From the NCBI RefSeq assembly GCF_024124765.2, contig NZ_JAMXSR020000002.1, positions 2,996,001 to 3,060,000 of the forward strand: a DNA stretch of 64,000 bases, written 5' to 3'. Shown here one piece after another: positions 28,402 to 38,501 of the stretch (positions within the stretch are counted from its first letter, which is position 1; each line of letters opens with the position of its first letter). Both the position numbers and the translations under genes were made by a program. The notes beneath the pieces are model-generated. The model was given only the letters and a program-made list of their open reading frames with translations, ran no database searches and was not told the DNA's origin. Origin of the DNA: Sphingomonas sp. H160509. GTDB taxonomy: Bacteria; Pseudomonadota; Alphaproteobacteria; Sphingomonadales; Sphingomonadaceae.

Positions 28402-29803
28402 GCTGGGCATGGCGGCGGTCGTGGCGGCGGGCTTGGCCGGGTGCTCGCTCGCGCCGCCGTACAGCATTCCGCCTAGCCCGGCGGCTGCGGCGTACAAGGA
28501 ACTCGGACCGCAAGGGCAGGGGCCCTGGCAGCCAGCCGCTACCGACACGTCGCTTCCCGCCGCGTGGTGGACCGCGTTCGACGATCCGACGCTGACCGCG
28601 CTCGAAGCGCGGATCGAGGCGGGCAATCCCGACCTCGCCGCCGCCGTCGCCCGCTACGATCAGGCGCGCGGTCTGCTGGGCGAGTCCCGTGCTGCGCTAC
28701 TGCCGTCGATATCGATAGGGGCCGACGGCGGCCGTTCGCGCGTATCCGCCGGTCGACCACTCTCGCCGGGTAACGCCGCGACGTACAACAACCTCTCGGT
28801 CGGCGCGTCGCTGGCGTACGAGATCGACCTGTTCGGCCGCGTCCGCAATTCGATCCGCGCGGATGCCGCCTCGGCGCAGGCCAGTGCGCAGGACGTCGTT
28901 GCGGTCCGTCTCGGGCTCCAGGCATCGCTCGCGGATTCTTATTTCCAGATGCGCGGTCTCGATGCGCGGACCGTGCTGCTGCGGCAGACGGTGGCGGCGT
29001 TCCAGCGCGCCTACGACCTGACCGATACGCGCCATACCGGCGGCATCGCCTCGGGAATCGACGTCAGCCGCTCGGCCGCGTTGCTTTCGAGCGCGCGCGC
29101 GGAACTGTCGGCGGTCGCTGGCGCACGCGCGGCGTTCGAGCACGCGATCGCCGCGCTGGTCGGCGAGACCCCCTCGACCTTCGCGATCCCCGTTGCGGAC
29201 ACGTTGCAGCGTCCGCCCGCGATCCCCGTCGGCGTGCCGTCGACGCTGTTGCAACGCCGCCCCGACATCGTCGCGGCCGAGCGTCGGATCGCGGCCGCCA
29301 ACGCGCAGATCGGCGTGGCACGCGCAGCCCAATACCCGTCGCTCACGCTCGGCGGGTCGGGCGGGTTCGAGGCGGGCAACGGCAACATCCTTCGCGCCTC
29401 GAACAGCTTCTGGGCACTCGGGCCGCTATCCGCCGCGCTCGCGATCTTCGACGGCGGTGCAAGGCGTGCCCGCGTCCGCATCAGCCGCGCGCAATATGAC
29501 GAGGCGGCGGCATCCTACCGCTCGACCGTCCTTACCGCCTTCCGCGAAGTCGAGGACGACCTCGCTCGTTCGCGCGCGCTGGTGGATCAAGAACGCGACC
29601 AGCTGGCCGCAACCCGCGCGGCCGAACGCACGCGCGACCTTGCGCTCATCCGCTACCGCGACGGCGCGTCCGACTATCTCGACGTGGTGACCGCACAGAC
29701 CGCGGCGCTCGACGCGCAACGCCTGTTGCTCGAAGTGCAGAGCACGCGGCTACAGATCGCGGTCGACACCGTCCGCGCGATCGGCGGCGGTATCGCGACC
29801 TGA
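28388..29803 (+). CDS. NodT/TolC-type outer-membrane efflux lipoprotein
   Basis: 471 residues from GTG 28,388. Lipoprotein signal with lipobox LAGC (AAVVAAGLAGCSLAPPY) and NodT-type start PSPAAAAYKEL. Two outer-membrane efflux (OEP) repeats follow, each with long amphipathic helices (PDLAAAVARYDQARGLLGES; RRPDIVAAERRIAAANAQIG). It forms the outer-membrane duct of the RND pump encoded just upstream, overlapping the membrane-fusion gene by 14 bp. Intact. Confidence 0.92.
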   Translation: MLSARLGMAAVVAAGLAGCSLAPPYSIPPSPAAAAYKELGPQGQGPWQPAATDTSLPAAWWTAFDDPTLTALEARIEAGNPDLAAAVARYDQARGLLGESRAALLPSISIGADGGRSRVSAGRPLSPGNAATYNNLSVGASLAYEIDLFGRVRNSIRADAASAQASAQDVVAVRLGLQASLADSYFQMRGLDARTVLLRQTVAAFQRAYDLTDTRHTGGIASGIDVSRSAALLSSARAELSAVAGARAAFEHAIAALVGETPSTFAIPVADTLQRPPAIPVGVPSTLLQRRPDIVAAERRIAAANAQIGVARAAQYPSLTLGGSGGFEAGNGNILRASNSFWALGPLSAALAIFDGGARRARVRISRAQYDEAAASYRSTVLTAFREVEDDLARSRALVDQERDQLAATRAAERTRDLALIRYRDGASDYLDVVTAQTAALDAQRLLLEVQSTRLQIAVDTVRAIGGGIAT

Positions 29804-29825
29804 CTGCCGAACCGCCGCCGCCGGG

Positions 29826-30507
29826 TCAGACCCGCAGGTAGCGGTAGTACCAGACCTCGTGGCCCTGCCGCCGGGCCTTGCGTTCGTACCGCGTCTCGGG
29901 CCAGTCGTCGGCACGGGTGAGGAAGTCGTGCGGCGTCTTCGCCTGCCACTCGAAATCGCGGCGTGCGTTCATGATCATCATCGACCATCGGCAATAGGTC
30001 GGATCGTCGGTACCAAGCCGAAATTCCGCGCCGGGCTTGAGCTTGGCGGCGATCGTGTCGAGCGGGCCGTGGTTGACCATGCGACGCTTGGCATGGCGCG
30101 CCTTCCGCCAGGGATCGGGATGCAGCAGGTACAGCCGGTCGAGGCTCGCGTCGGGCAGGCGTTCGATCACCTCCAGGGCATCGCCCATGTGCAGCCGGAC
30201 GTTGGTCAGCTCGCCGTCGCGGATGTGCGCAAGTGCACCGACGACACCGTTGAGGAACGGTTCGCAGCCGATGAAGCCGACGTCGGGGTTCATCGCCGCC
30301 TGTCCCGCCAGATGCTCGCCTGCGCCGAAGCCGATCTCGACATGGAGGGGGGCGGTTGTCGCCGAACAACGTCATCGCATCGATCGGCCCTTCCTCGGGC
30401 ACCGACAGGTCGGCGAGCGTTTCCTCAACGAGCGCGGCTTGGCCGAGGCGCAGCTTGTGGCCCTGGCGACGGCCATAGAGGCGGCGGATAACAGAAGGAT
30501 CGTTCAT
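29826..30507 (-). CDS. trmB: tRNA (guanine-N7-)-methyltransferase (one probable +1 error)
   Basis: Makes m7G46 in tRNA using S-adenosylmethionine. After removing one base from GGGGGG 30,347-30,352, the 226-residue protein shows VEIGFGAGEHLAGQA (SAM motif I), MNPDVGFIGCEPF, LYLLHPDPWRKARHAKRR (family signature) and the C-terminal FRLGTDDPTYCRWSM. Start ATG 30,507 (MNDPSVIRRLYGRRQG). It converges with the RND operon (23 bp gap) and is divergent from a formate/nitrite-type channel. In many alphaproteobacteria trmB directly follows metK; here a plus-strand block separates them. Confidence 0.92.
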
Positions 30508-30572
30508 CGCCGCGCGCTCTAGCGGGCGATTGCGCCGGAGCAAAGCGCGACGCGGACCGTTGCACGCTCGTA

Positions 30573-31398
30573 ATGGTCGATAACGCTTCCAATCCGCCCG
30601 GCGAAGACGTCGACGATCTCAAGGCCGCCGATGCGCAGGACCTGCACAAGGCGGTCCGCGAGGGAGGGCGAGGACGAGCTCGACCGTCCGGTGTCGTCGT
30701 TGTTCTTCTCCGGGCTCGCCGCAGGCATGGCGATCGCCAGTTCGCTGATCGCGGAAGGCGCGCTGCACCACGCGCTGCCCGATACGCCGTGGCGGACGAT
30801 CATCGTCTCGCTCGGCTATCCGATCGGCTTCCTGGTCGTGATCCTCGGGCGGATGCAGTTGTTCACCGAGAGCACGATCACCGCGATGTTGCCGCTGGTG
30901 ACCAAGCCGTCGGGCTGGGCATTGCGGCGCACTCTGCGGCTCTGGAGCGTCGTGCTGGGCGCCAACCTCATCGGGACGGCGCTGGCCGGCGGAATGATCG
31001 CCGCGGGCCTGCTCGGCGGCAGCGAGCTTCGTACCGCGATGATCGAGGTGTCGATGGCGATCACCGAACTCTCGCCCGGCGCGACGTTCGTCAACGCGGT
31101 CCCGGCCGGGTTCATGATCGCGATCCTCGCCTGGTCGCTGCCGAATGCGCGCGAACAGTCGTTCCTCGTGATCGTCGCGATCACCTATGTCGTCGCGATC
31201 GCCGCGTTCAGCCATTCGATCGTCGGATCGGTGGAGGCGTGGCTGCTGGTGTTTTCGGGTAAGGTTGGCGTGGTCGAAGCGCTCGGCGGCCTGATGATGC
31301 CGGCGATCCTCGGCAACTTGCTGGGCGGTGCGGGGTTGTTCGCCTTGCTCGCGCATGCACAGGTGCGCGGTGAAATGGACGGACAGGGCGAAAACTGA
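30573..31398 (+). CDS. Formate/nitrite transporter (FNT) family channel (one probable +1 error)
   Basis: 274 residues after removing one G near 30,662-30,664. An acidic N-terminus (VREEGEDELDRPVSS) is followed by six helices (FFSGLAAGMAIASSLIAEG; TIIVSLGYPIGFLVVILGR; LGANLIGTALAGG), including the FNT-type MQLFTESTITAMLPL. It should be a pentameric inner-membrane channel for formate, nitrite or a similar small anion. No formate or nitrite enzymes are nearby, so the anion is open. Its TGA overlaps the PAP2 gene start (TGATG). Confidence 0.85.
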
Positions 31399-32027
31399 TG
31401 GGCAAGACCAAGGACGCCGCAAAGGCCGTCGAGAAGGCGGACCGCAAGGCGACGCACAAGGCCGCCGAGCACCGCGACCAGCCGCTGGTCAAGGCGACCG
31501 GGTTCCTCGCCGAGATCGGCGACCAGCCGCAGCTCGTGGCGACGTCGATCGGCACGGTCGTGATCGGCCTGATCGCGCGCAGGCCGGACGTGATCCGTGG
31601 CGGCGTGCGGATGCTGGCGGCGCATGCGGCGGCGACCTTCGTCAAGTCGGCGATCAAGGCGTCGGTGGACCGTACCCGCCCGGAAAAGGCGATCGAGGAC
31701 GGCAAGGCGCGGTTCGAGCCCGGCAAGAGCGACGATCACGACCAGACCTCGTTCCCGTCTGGCCACACCGCGGGCGCGGTTGCGGTCGCGCGTGCCGCGT
31801 CGCGCGACATCGCTGGCGCCGGTGGTCCGGCCGCGTTGATCTCCGGCGCCGTCGCGGCGGCGCAACCCGTGAACGGGAAGCATTACCTCTCCGATCTCGT
31901 CGTCGGTGCCGCGGTCGGGTGGATCGCCGAAGCGCTCGTCAGCGCGGTCTTCGACCGGGTCGCGCCCGTGGTCGAGACGGCCGTGGCAAACAAGGCGCCT
32001 CTGTTGATCGAGCACGCCAAGGCCTGA
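31398..32027 (+). CDS. PAP2-family membrane phosphatase
   Basis: 209 residues with the three phosphatidic-acid-phosphatase motifs: KASVDRTRP, FPSGHTAGAVAV and NGKHYLSDLVVG (catalytic His and Asp). Hydrophobic helices lie around them, and the N-terminus is Lys/Ala-rich and polar (GKTKDAAKAVEKADRKATH). It should remove phosphate from a lipid phosphate such as undecaprenyl pyrophosphate or phosphatidate at the membrane. It is coupled to the FNT gene by a one-base overlap. Confidence 0.85.
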   Translation: MGKTKDAAKAVEKADRKATHKAAEHRDQPLVKATGFLAEIGDQPQLVATSIGTVVIGLIARRPDVIRGGVRMLAAHAAATFVKSAIKASVDRTRPEKAIEDGKARFEPGKSDDHDQTSFPSGHTAGAVAVARAASRDIAGAGGPAALISGAVAAAQPVNGKHYLSDLVVGAAVGWIAEALVSAVFDRVAPVVETAVANKAPLLIEHAKA

Positions 32028-32169
32028 ATGGTTCGACGCAACCGAGTGTTACCCGTTGACCACAGATTGCGGCGAAATCGATATTTGTAAGGGATCGGCA
32101 AGGGGATAGCGGAACCGTTACGCCCGCGTGACGGTTGCCACCGCATCGTAACCAGAACGGACTATCCCC

Positions 32170-32454
32170 ATGAAGAAGCTTTCCATCGCCGTCACGCTCG
32201 CCGCCATGGCCGTCTCGCTCGCAGCATGCGGCGGCAAGGGCGATGACAAGCTCGGCAGCCAGGTCGAGAAGGCCGCGGACAACCGTGCCGACGCACTCGA
32301 AGCGACCGCCGACAATCTCGAAGAGCAGGCCAAGGCAGTCCGCAAGGACGGCGATCGCCAGTCGGACGCGATCGACGATGCCGACGTGAACGCGCAGGCG
32401 ATGCCGCAGGCGCAGAAGGATGCACTGGTCAACGGCAGCGAAAAGCTCCGCTGA
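32170..32454 (+). CDS. Small lipoprotein with charged helix
   Basis: 94 residues. Lipoprotein signal KKLSIAVTLAAMAVSLAAC with lipobox LAAC at residues 17-20. The mature part is a highly charged, probably coiled-coil helix (KAADNRADALEATADNLEEQ). It should be anchored in a membrane facing the periplasm. No known family recognised. The 142-bp upstream gap has a possible TTGACC promoter element near 32,056 but no clear -10 box. Confidence 0.75.
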   Translation: MKKLSIAVTLAAMAVSLAACGGKGDDKLGSQVEKAADNRADALEATADNLEEQAKAVRKDGDRQSDAIDDADVNAQAMPQAQKDALVNGSEKLR

Positions 32455-32574
32455 TCTTCTAGGCGCACACCAGCGCCGGCGTCTTGGCCGCCTTCCGGTA
32501 CACACCGGGGGGCGGCTTTGACGTTTTGAAAGGGCCGGGTTCGACCGGCCGCTATTACGACAGGGGACACGGCA

Positions 32575-33655
32575 ATGATCGACAGGCGTCGACTGGAAAC
32601 GGGGGGGCTTTATCACCTTCCTGGTGGCGATCACGATCGCGTTGTGCGTGGTCGTGTCGTCGTTCGCGGCGGCCTTGCTGTGGAGCGCGCTGGCGGCGAT
32701 CCTGTTCCAGTCGCTGTACCAGTGGCTGCTCAAGCGCTGGCCCGACCGCCGCAATCTCGCCGCCGCGTTGACCTTGCTAATCATCTTCGTCGCAGTGATC
32801 ATCCCGACGCTGTTCATCGGCAGCCTGATGATCGACCAGTCCGCCTCGGTCTACGCCAAGCTGCAGAGCGGCCAGATCAACTTTGGCGCGTATTTCCAGC
32901 ATATTCACGATGCGTTGCCGAACCGGATCCAGGGCGCGCTGGACAAGGCCGGGCTCAACAGCTTCGAACAGGCGCAGTCGCGCGTGTCCACCATCCTCGG
33001 CAACAGCGTCCGCTCGATCGCGGGCCAGGCGCTGTCGATCGGCCGCAATGCGGCTTCATTCCTGCTGTCGTTCGGCGTCGGGCTGTACGTGACGTTCTTC
33101 CTGCTTCGCGACGGCGACAAGGTCGGCCCGGCGATCCGCCGCGCGCTGCCGTTCGAGCATTCGGTGGCGGTGAAGCTGGTCGACAAGTTCGTCGCGGTGG
33201 TGCGTGCGACGATCAAGGGATCGGTCATCGTCGGGCTCGTCCAGGGTGCGCTCGGCGGCCTGACTTTCTGGATCGTCGGCGTGCCGGCGGCGTTGCTCTG
33301 GGGCCTGCTGATGGCACTGACATCGCTATTGCCGGCGCTCGGGCCGGCGATCGTTTGGGTGCCGGTCGCGGTGTATCTACTCGCGACGGGCGCGATCTGG
33401 CAGGGCGTGGTCGTAATCGTCTCGGGCGTGGTAGTGATCGGTCTGGCCGACAATATCCTCCGGCCTATCCTGGTCGGGCGTGACACGGGGATTCCGGATT
33501 ACATCGTGCTGGTCACCACGCTTGGCGGGATCGAGGTGGTCGGGCTGAGCGGTATCGTCGTCGGGCCACTGGTGGCTGCGCTGTTCCTGACGGCGTGGCA
33601 GATCCTGACCGAACAGCGGCATGCTCAGGTTCCTCACCCCGTTCGTCCTGAGTAA
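32575..33655 (+). CDS. AI-2E (PerM)-family permease (one probable +1 error)
   Basis: 359 residues once the run GGGGGGG at 32,601-32,607 is shortened by one, giving RRLETGGFITFLVAITIAL at the start. Seven to eight helices with the AI-2E family pattern: an early amphipathic region (WLLKRWPDRRNLAAALTLL), LLSFGVGLYVTFFLLRDGDK, VGLVQGALGGLTFWIVGVP, and LADNILRPILVGRDTGIPDYIV. Family members export AI-2 or act as Na+/H+ antiporters; which applies here is unknown. Convergent with metK across a repeat and a terminator. Confidence 0.85.
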
Positions 33656-33721
33656 CTGCGGAGCGTTGTCGATGAATGGCGTGCGCGACCTGTCGTTCGA
33701 GTCGCGACACGTCCTCGATAA

Positions 33722-33874
33722 CCCTCTCCCCTCGGGGGGAGAGGGAGGGGCCCGCACGGCGAAGCCGGGTGGGAGGGTGAGGGGGAGCGAGGCTCGGACC
33801 CTCTCCCCAAAGCCCCTCACCCCTTCCGTCGCCAAAGTGGCTCCTCCCTCCCTCTCCCCGGCGGGGAGAGGGGA
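33722..33874 (+). repeat. Intergenic palindromic repeat, family A-related (ctctcccc type)
   Basis: Two hairpin ends, ccctctcccctcggggggag at 33,722 and ctccctctccccggcgggga ending at 33,874, flank a centre with gtgagggggagcgaggctcgg. It is like family A in layout but with CTCTCCCC arms. It fills most of the gap between the convergent AI-2E and metK genes. Confidence 0.7.
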
Positions 33875-33893
33875 TTAGCGAGGCTCAAGCAAC

Positions 33894-33931
33894 AAAAAAG
33901 CCTCCCGCGGACCGATCCGCGGGAGGCTTTT
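33894..33931. terminator. Bidirectional intrinsic terminator for metK and the AI-2E gene
   Basis: aaaaaag, then stem cctcccgcgga (33,901-33,911), loop ccga, stem tccgcgggagg (33,916-33,926), then cttttt. A-tract on one side and T-tract on the other make it a classic terminator on both strands. It lies 24 bp beyond the corrected metK stop. Confidence 0.92.
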
Positions 33932-33954
33932 TCGTAACCCCAAAGGTGTCGCTA

Positions 33955-35174
<1,220 letters not shown>

Positions 35175-35205
35175 GCGGGCCTCTTTGCCATGCTCTGAAG
35201 CGAGC

Positions 35206-35231
35206 GTCATATAAGGAAAGCTTTATATGAC
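35206..35231. promoter_or_regulatory. Palindromic operator candidate upstream of metK
   Basis: gtcatataa (35,206-35,214) and ttatatgac (35,223-35,231) form a perfect 9-bp inverted repeat with an 8-bp spacer, AT-rich in a GC-rich genome. It lies 32 bp upstream of the metK start, between lnt and metK. Dyads of this type bind ArsR-type methionine-cycle regulators such as SahR in other proteobacteria; that link is inference. Confidence 0.55.
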
Positions 35232-35232
35232 C

Positions 35233-36765
35233 CTAGCGCTGGCGACGGCGCAGGGCAACCGCGCTTGCGAGCATCAGCGCGGCGACGATCGCCGCCATCG
35301 CGTTGCCGACGCGCGAGAACAGCGTTGGGGGGCAGCGCGGACGGCATCGGTTGTTCAATGGCACCGGCGGTCTCGTGCGGGACGGTCGCGACGAGGCGGC
35401 CATCGGCGGCGATGATCGCGGAAATGCCGGTCGGCGTGGCGCGAAGGATCGGCAACCCTTCCTCGATCGCGCGCATTCGGGCCTGGGCGAGATGCTGTGG
35501 CGGACCCCATTTGCCGAACCAGGCATCGTTCGACGGATTGAACAGGATGCGAGGCCGGTGTGCGCGATCCACGACCTCACCCGAGAAAATGATCTCGTAG
35601 CAGATCTGCATACCGATCGAGCCGAAGCCCGGCAGCGTCAGGTTCGCAGGGCCCTTGCCAGAGGTGAAATCGATGTCGCCGGGGGACGAGCCGCGCGAGG
35701 CCGAGCGGCTTCAGTAGCCACGGCATCGGCAGATATTCGCCGTATGGCACGAGGTGCGCCTTGTCGTAGCGGCCCCGCAACCGCGCTTGCGCATCGAGCG
35801 CGAATACCGAATTGGCCGCGCCGGAGATCTGATCCCTGTTGAACTCGAGCGCGGTGCCGCCGATCAGCAGGATGTCCTCGGGGCCGAGCAGCCGCGCCAT
35901 GCGGCGGCGGAGGTAGAGCGGGCTCGACCAGCCATAGGCGTAGAACGGGTAGCCATCCTCGACGTAATCGCGGACGACGCCTTCCGGCCAGACGACGAGA
36001 CGCGGGGTGGCGCCGCCTTGACCAGACAGCTTTTCGAGCGCGGTAAGGACGCGCTCGCCATCGGTCTCGCTGCGGTCTTCCTGGCCAATGTCGGGTTGGA
36101 CCACGCGGACCAGAGGCGTGCCGGGAGCGGGCGGCGGTGCATTCGTCCAGAGCGCGGACAGTGCTGCGAGGCCGAACGCTGGAAGGGCGACGGCTGGCAG
36201 TGTCCAACGGCGTACCGCAAGCATCAGCAGCGCGCCCGCAGCGAGGATCGTCACCCCTGACAGAGCGTAGGTCCCGATCCATGCGGACAGCCGCGCTACG
36301 CCGATCGCGGGGGAGCCAGACGACGCTCAGCGGGTCCCAGGCATAGCCGGTGAACAGCGTCGCGCGGAGCCACTCGGTCGCGATCCAGGCGGCGGCGAAG
36401 ACGAACACGAACGTCGCGTCGGGGGCGCCGGGCCGTCGTGCGATCCGCCAGGCGAGCGCGGCCGCAAGCATCGGGTAGAGCGCGAGGTAGAGCGCGAGAC
36501 CGACCGCCGCGAAGTACCCGAGCACCGGCGGCATCGCATCCTGGAAGTCGAACGCGTGCTGGAACCAGTTGTTGTTCACGGTGAAATGCCCAACCCCGAA
36601 CACCCACGCGCGCCACAGTGCCCCGCGCAGGGTCGGTGCGTTGTGGACGATCTTCATCCACAGCGCGAACGCAACGAGCGTCAGCGGCCAGAGATCGAGT
36701 GGGGCAAAGCCGGTCGCGGCGATCGCACCGAGGACGAGGCAGGTGAGGGCAGGGTAACGGTTCAC
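35233..36765 (-). CDS. lnt: Apolipoprotein N-acyltransferase (three probable +1 errors)
   Basis: Adds the third acyl chain to lipoproteins in the inner membrane. Removing one base each from 36,309-36,313, 35,681-35,685 and 35,327-35,332 gives 509 residues, normal for Lnt. N-terminal helices (RYPALTCLVLGAIAATGFAP) are followed by a carbon-nitrogen hydrolase domain with the catalytic Glu (VVWPEGVV), Lys (RYDKAHLVPYGEYLP) and Cys (SIGMQICYEIIF) and FNPSNDAWFG. A final membrane helix ends ALRRRQR. It is upstream of metK on the same strand. Confidence 0.92.
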
Positions 36766-36852
36766 GCTCGTGCTATGGCGTGGCGGGGAGGGGGGGCAAT
36801 GTTTTCGGTGTGATAGGGCGTGGGGATGAGGAGCGCCTCCCGGCGTCTAGAA

Positions 36853-36957
36853 CCACCCCGGCGAAAGCCGGGGCCCAATTGGAAAGGTGGTCGTAACGAA
36901 GCGCTACCCTCCGTTAGCAACGTCCCCCAATTGGGCCCCGGCCTTCGCCGGGGTGGT
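36853..36957 (+). repeat. Intergenic palindromic repeat, family B, copy 1
   Basis: About 105 bp: ccaccccggcgaaagccggg at one end and its near reverse complement at the other, with ggcccaattgg / ccaattgggcc inner arms and a centre containing tcgtaacgaagcg. Copies at 40,653-40,756 and 57,124-57,229 share both ends and the centre gtaacg. Lies between divergent lnt and the VOC gene. Confidence 0.88.
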
Positions 36958-37061
36958 GCAGTGTGAGGGAGAACAAGAGAGGGCCACCGTCCCGGTAGGT
37001 GAAAGCACCCACGCAATCCCCCGGCTCGACGAACCGGATCGCCCGACCTATCTTCCCCCCA

Positions 37062-37481
37062 ATGACCCTACGTCCCTTCCACCTGGCCTTCCCGGTCCAC
37101 GACCTCGACGCAGCCCGCACCTTCTACGGTGCCACCCTCGGCTGCCGCGAAGGCCGCTCCAGCGACCACTGGATCGACTTCGACCTGTTCGGCCACCAGA
37201 TCGTCGCGCACCTCGACCCCGCCGCCAAACCCGTCGCGGTCGAGAACGCGGTCGACGGCCACGCCGTCCCGGTCCCGCATTTCGGCGTCGTCCTGACGAT
37301 GGACGACTGGACCGCGCTGTCCGAACGCGTCACCGCCGCCGGCGTCCAGTTCGGGATAGCGCCGTACATCCGCTTCAGGGGCGAGCCCGGCGAGCAGGCG
37401 ACGATGTTCTTTCTCGATCCCAGCGGCAACGCACTCGAGTTCAAGGCGTTCGCCAACGACGACATGATTTTCGCGACTTAA
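37062..37481 (+). CDS. VOC-superfamily (glyoxalase/bleomycin-resistance-like) protein
   Basis: 139 residues forming the paired beta-alpha-beta-beta-beta modules of the vicinal-oxygen-chelate fold ([55 protein letters not shown]). The metal-ligand positions appear as His in HLAF and HFGV and Glu in NALEFK. Substrate unknown; relatives include dioxygenases and lyases. ATG 37,062; followed after 9 bp by a PHA-granule-type gene. Confidence 0.82.
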   Translation: MTLRPFHLAFPVHDLDAARTFYGATLGCREGRSSDHWIDFDLFGHQIVAHLDPAAKPVAVENAVDGHAVPVPHFGVVLTMDDWTALSERVTAAGVQFGIAPYIRFRGEPGEQATMFFLDPSGNALEFKAFANDDMIFAT

Positions 37482-37490
37482 GGAATAGAC

Positions 37491-37794
37491 ATGGGCACTC
37501 CCATCACCGTCGACGTCCCTCATCAACTCGGCAAGACCGCGGTCCGCGCGCGGCTCGACGGGGGGGATCGGCAAGATCAGCGACAAGATCCCCGGCGGGT
37601 CTGTGACTGAGCAGCGCTGGGAGGGCGATACGCTGCACTTCACCGTCCAGGCGATGGGCCAGACGATCGCCAGCGCGGTCACGGTGTTCGAGACCAACGT
37701 CCACGCGGTCGTCGATCTGCCCGGCATCCTCGGGCTGTTCGCGAGCAAGGTGCAGGACATGATCCGCAAGGAAGCACCAAAGCTCCTGCGCTGA
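37491..37794 (+). CDS. Polyhydroxyalkanoic-acid-system family protein (one probable +1 error)
   Basis: 100 residues after shortening the G run at 37,560-37,566 by one: GTPITVDVPHQLGKTAVRAR, GGIGKISDKIPGG, then FTVQAMGQTIASAVTVFETN and a C-terminal helix. The DVPHxLGkxxAxxR start and the compact beta-rich body match the PHA_gran_rgn family, small proteins linked to polyester granules or of unknown role. No PHA synthase lies in the window. Stops 2 bp before the heme oxygenase end on the other strand. Confidence 0.75.
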
Positions 37795-37796
37795 GA

Positions 37797-38315
37797 TCAG
37801 GCCGGCGCGCGTCGATACAGCTCGAACGCCGCCTTTGCGCCGACGATGGCCTGCTCAACCCAGGCCTCGTCGGCAGTCTCCCCGTCGATCGCGGCGAGCA
37901 ACGCGCGCCACTCGCCCGACAGATGCTTCGCCCCGAGATAGGCCGACGGCATCCCTGCGGGCACCGAGCGCGACAGCATGATACCGCCGAGCCGCGATCC
38001 CTCGACCACATACATCGCGCCCCAACCGGCGGCCGTGCTCGCCGGAACGTCGAACGTCATCGGCGCGGGCATATCCTCACCCAGCGCGGCAAGGTCCTCG
38101 GCCAGCGCCGCTTCTCGCGACCGCACCGCCGCCAGTCCTGGGATCGCAGCGAGCCACGCCTCAACCGCCGGCAAAGCCCTGGCATGCGCGATCAGGAACG
38201 CGCGATAATCGTCCGCATCTGTCAGGTCGTAGCGTCCGAACCCGGCATCGACCGCGTCGTGATCGCTCGCCGTCGCGCTCCGCAGTCGCGCAACGGTGGA
38301 AACCACATCGGTCAA
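37797..38315 (-). CDS. Biliverdin-forming heme oxygenase
   Basis: About 172 residues. The N-terminal helix LRSATASDHDAVDAGF carries the likely proximal heme-ligand His in the LRxATxxxH pattern. Later AAGWGAMYVVEGSRLGGIML matches the distal-helix glycine-rich region of bacterial heme oxygenases. It opens heme to biliverdin, iron and CO. The start is probably TTG 38,315 (overlapping the ybdD stop) or GTG 38,306; as given, the sequence fuses it to YbdD through one extra G at 38,325-38,329. It is the third gene of the cstA-ybdD unit. Confidence 0.82.
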   Translation of the reverse strand: MTDVVSTVARLRSATASDHDAVDAGFGRYDLTDADDYRAFLIAHARALPAVEAWLAAIPGLAAVRSREAALAEDLAALGEDMPAPMTFDVPASTAAGWGAMYVVEGSRLGGIMLSRSVPAGMPSAYLGAKHLSGEWRALLAAIDGETADEAWVEQAIVGAKAAFELYRRAPA

Positions 38316-38501
38316 CAGCAGCGTCCCCCGCCCTTGCTCCCCATACCGCGCCTCCTGCCGATCGCGGAAGAACGCGCGTTCGTCCATCGGCGCGTGATCC
38401 GGATGGCGCTCGGCCATGTGCTGGCGGTAGGCGTCATAGGACGGCACGCCGACCATCAGCAGCGCGGTCTCGCGGGCCTTCGCGTAGAGTGCGCGGATCA
38501 T
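38312..38501 (-). CDS. ybdD: YbdD/YjiX (DUF466) small protein (one probable +1 error)
   Basis: 62 residues after removing one base at 38,325-38,329. The sequence VGVPSYDAYRQHMAERHPD, then MDERAFFRDRQEARYG, matches E. coli YbdD closely, and the restored C-terminus ends in RCC followed by TGA, like the family (ARCC). YbdD/YjiX is needed with CstA/YjiY-type pyruvate or peptide carriers. The start overlaps the cstA stop (ATGA). Without the correction it appears joined to heme oxygenase. Confidence 0.88.

Noticed and set aside
33656..33880. Small plus-strand ORF between the AI-2E and metK genes.
   Set aside because: It consists of palindromic repeat sequence translated by chance and has no ribosome site.
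37797..38501. A YbdD-heme oxygenase fusion protein.
   Set aside because: Removing one base at 38,325-38,329 gives YbdD its family-typical RCC end and a TGA overlapping a TTG start for heme oxygenase.
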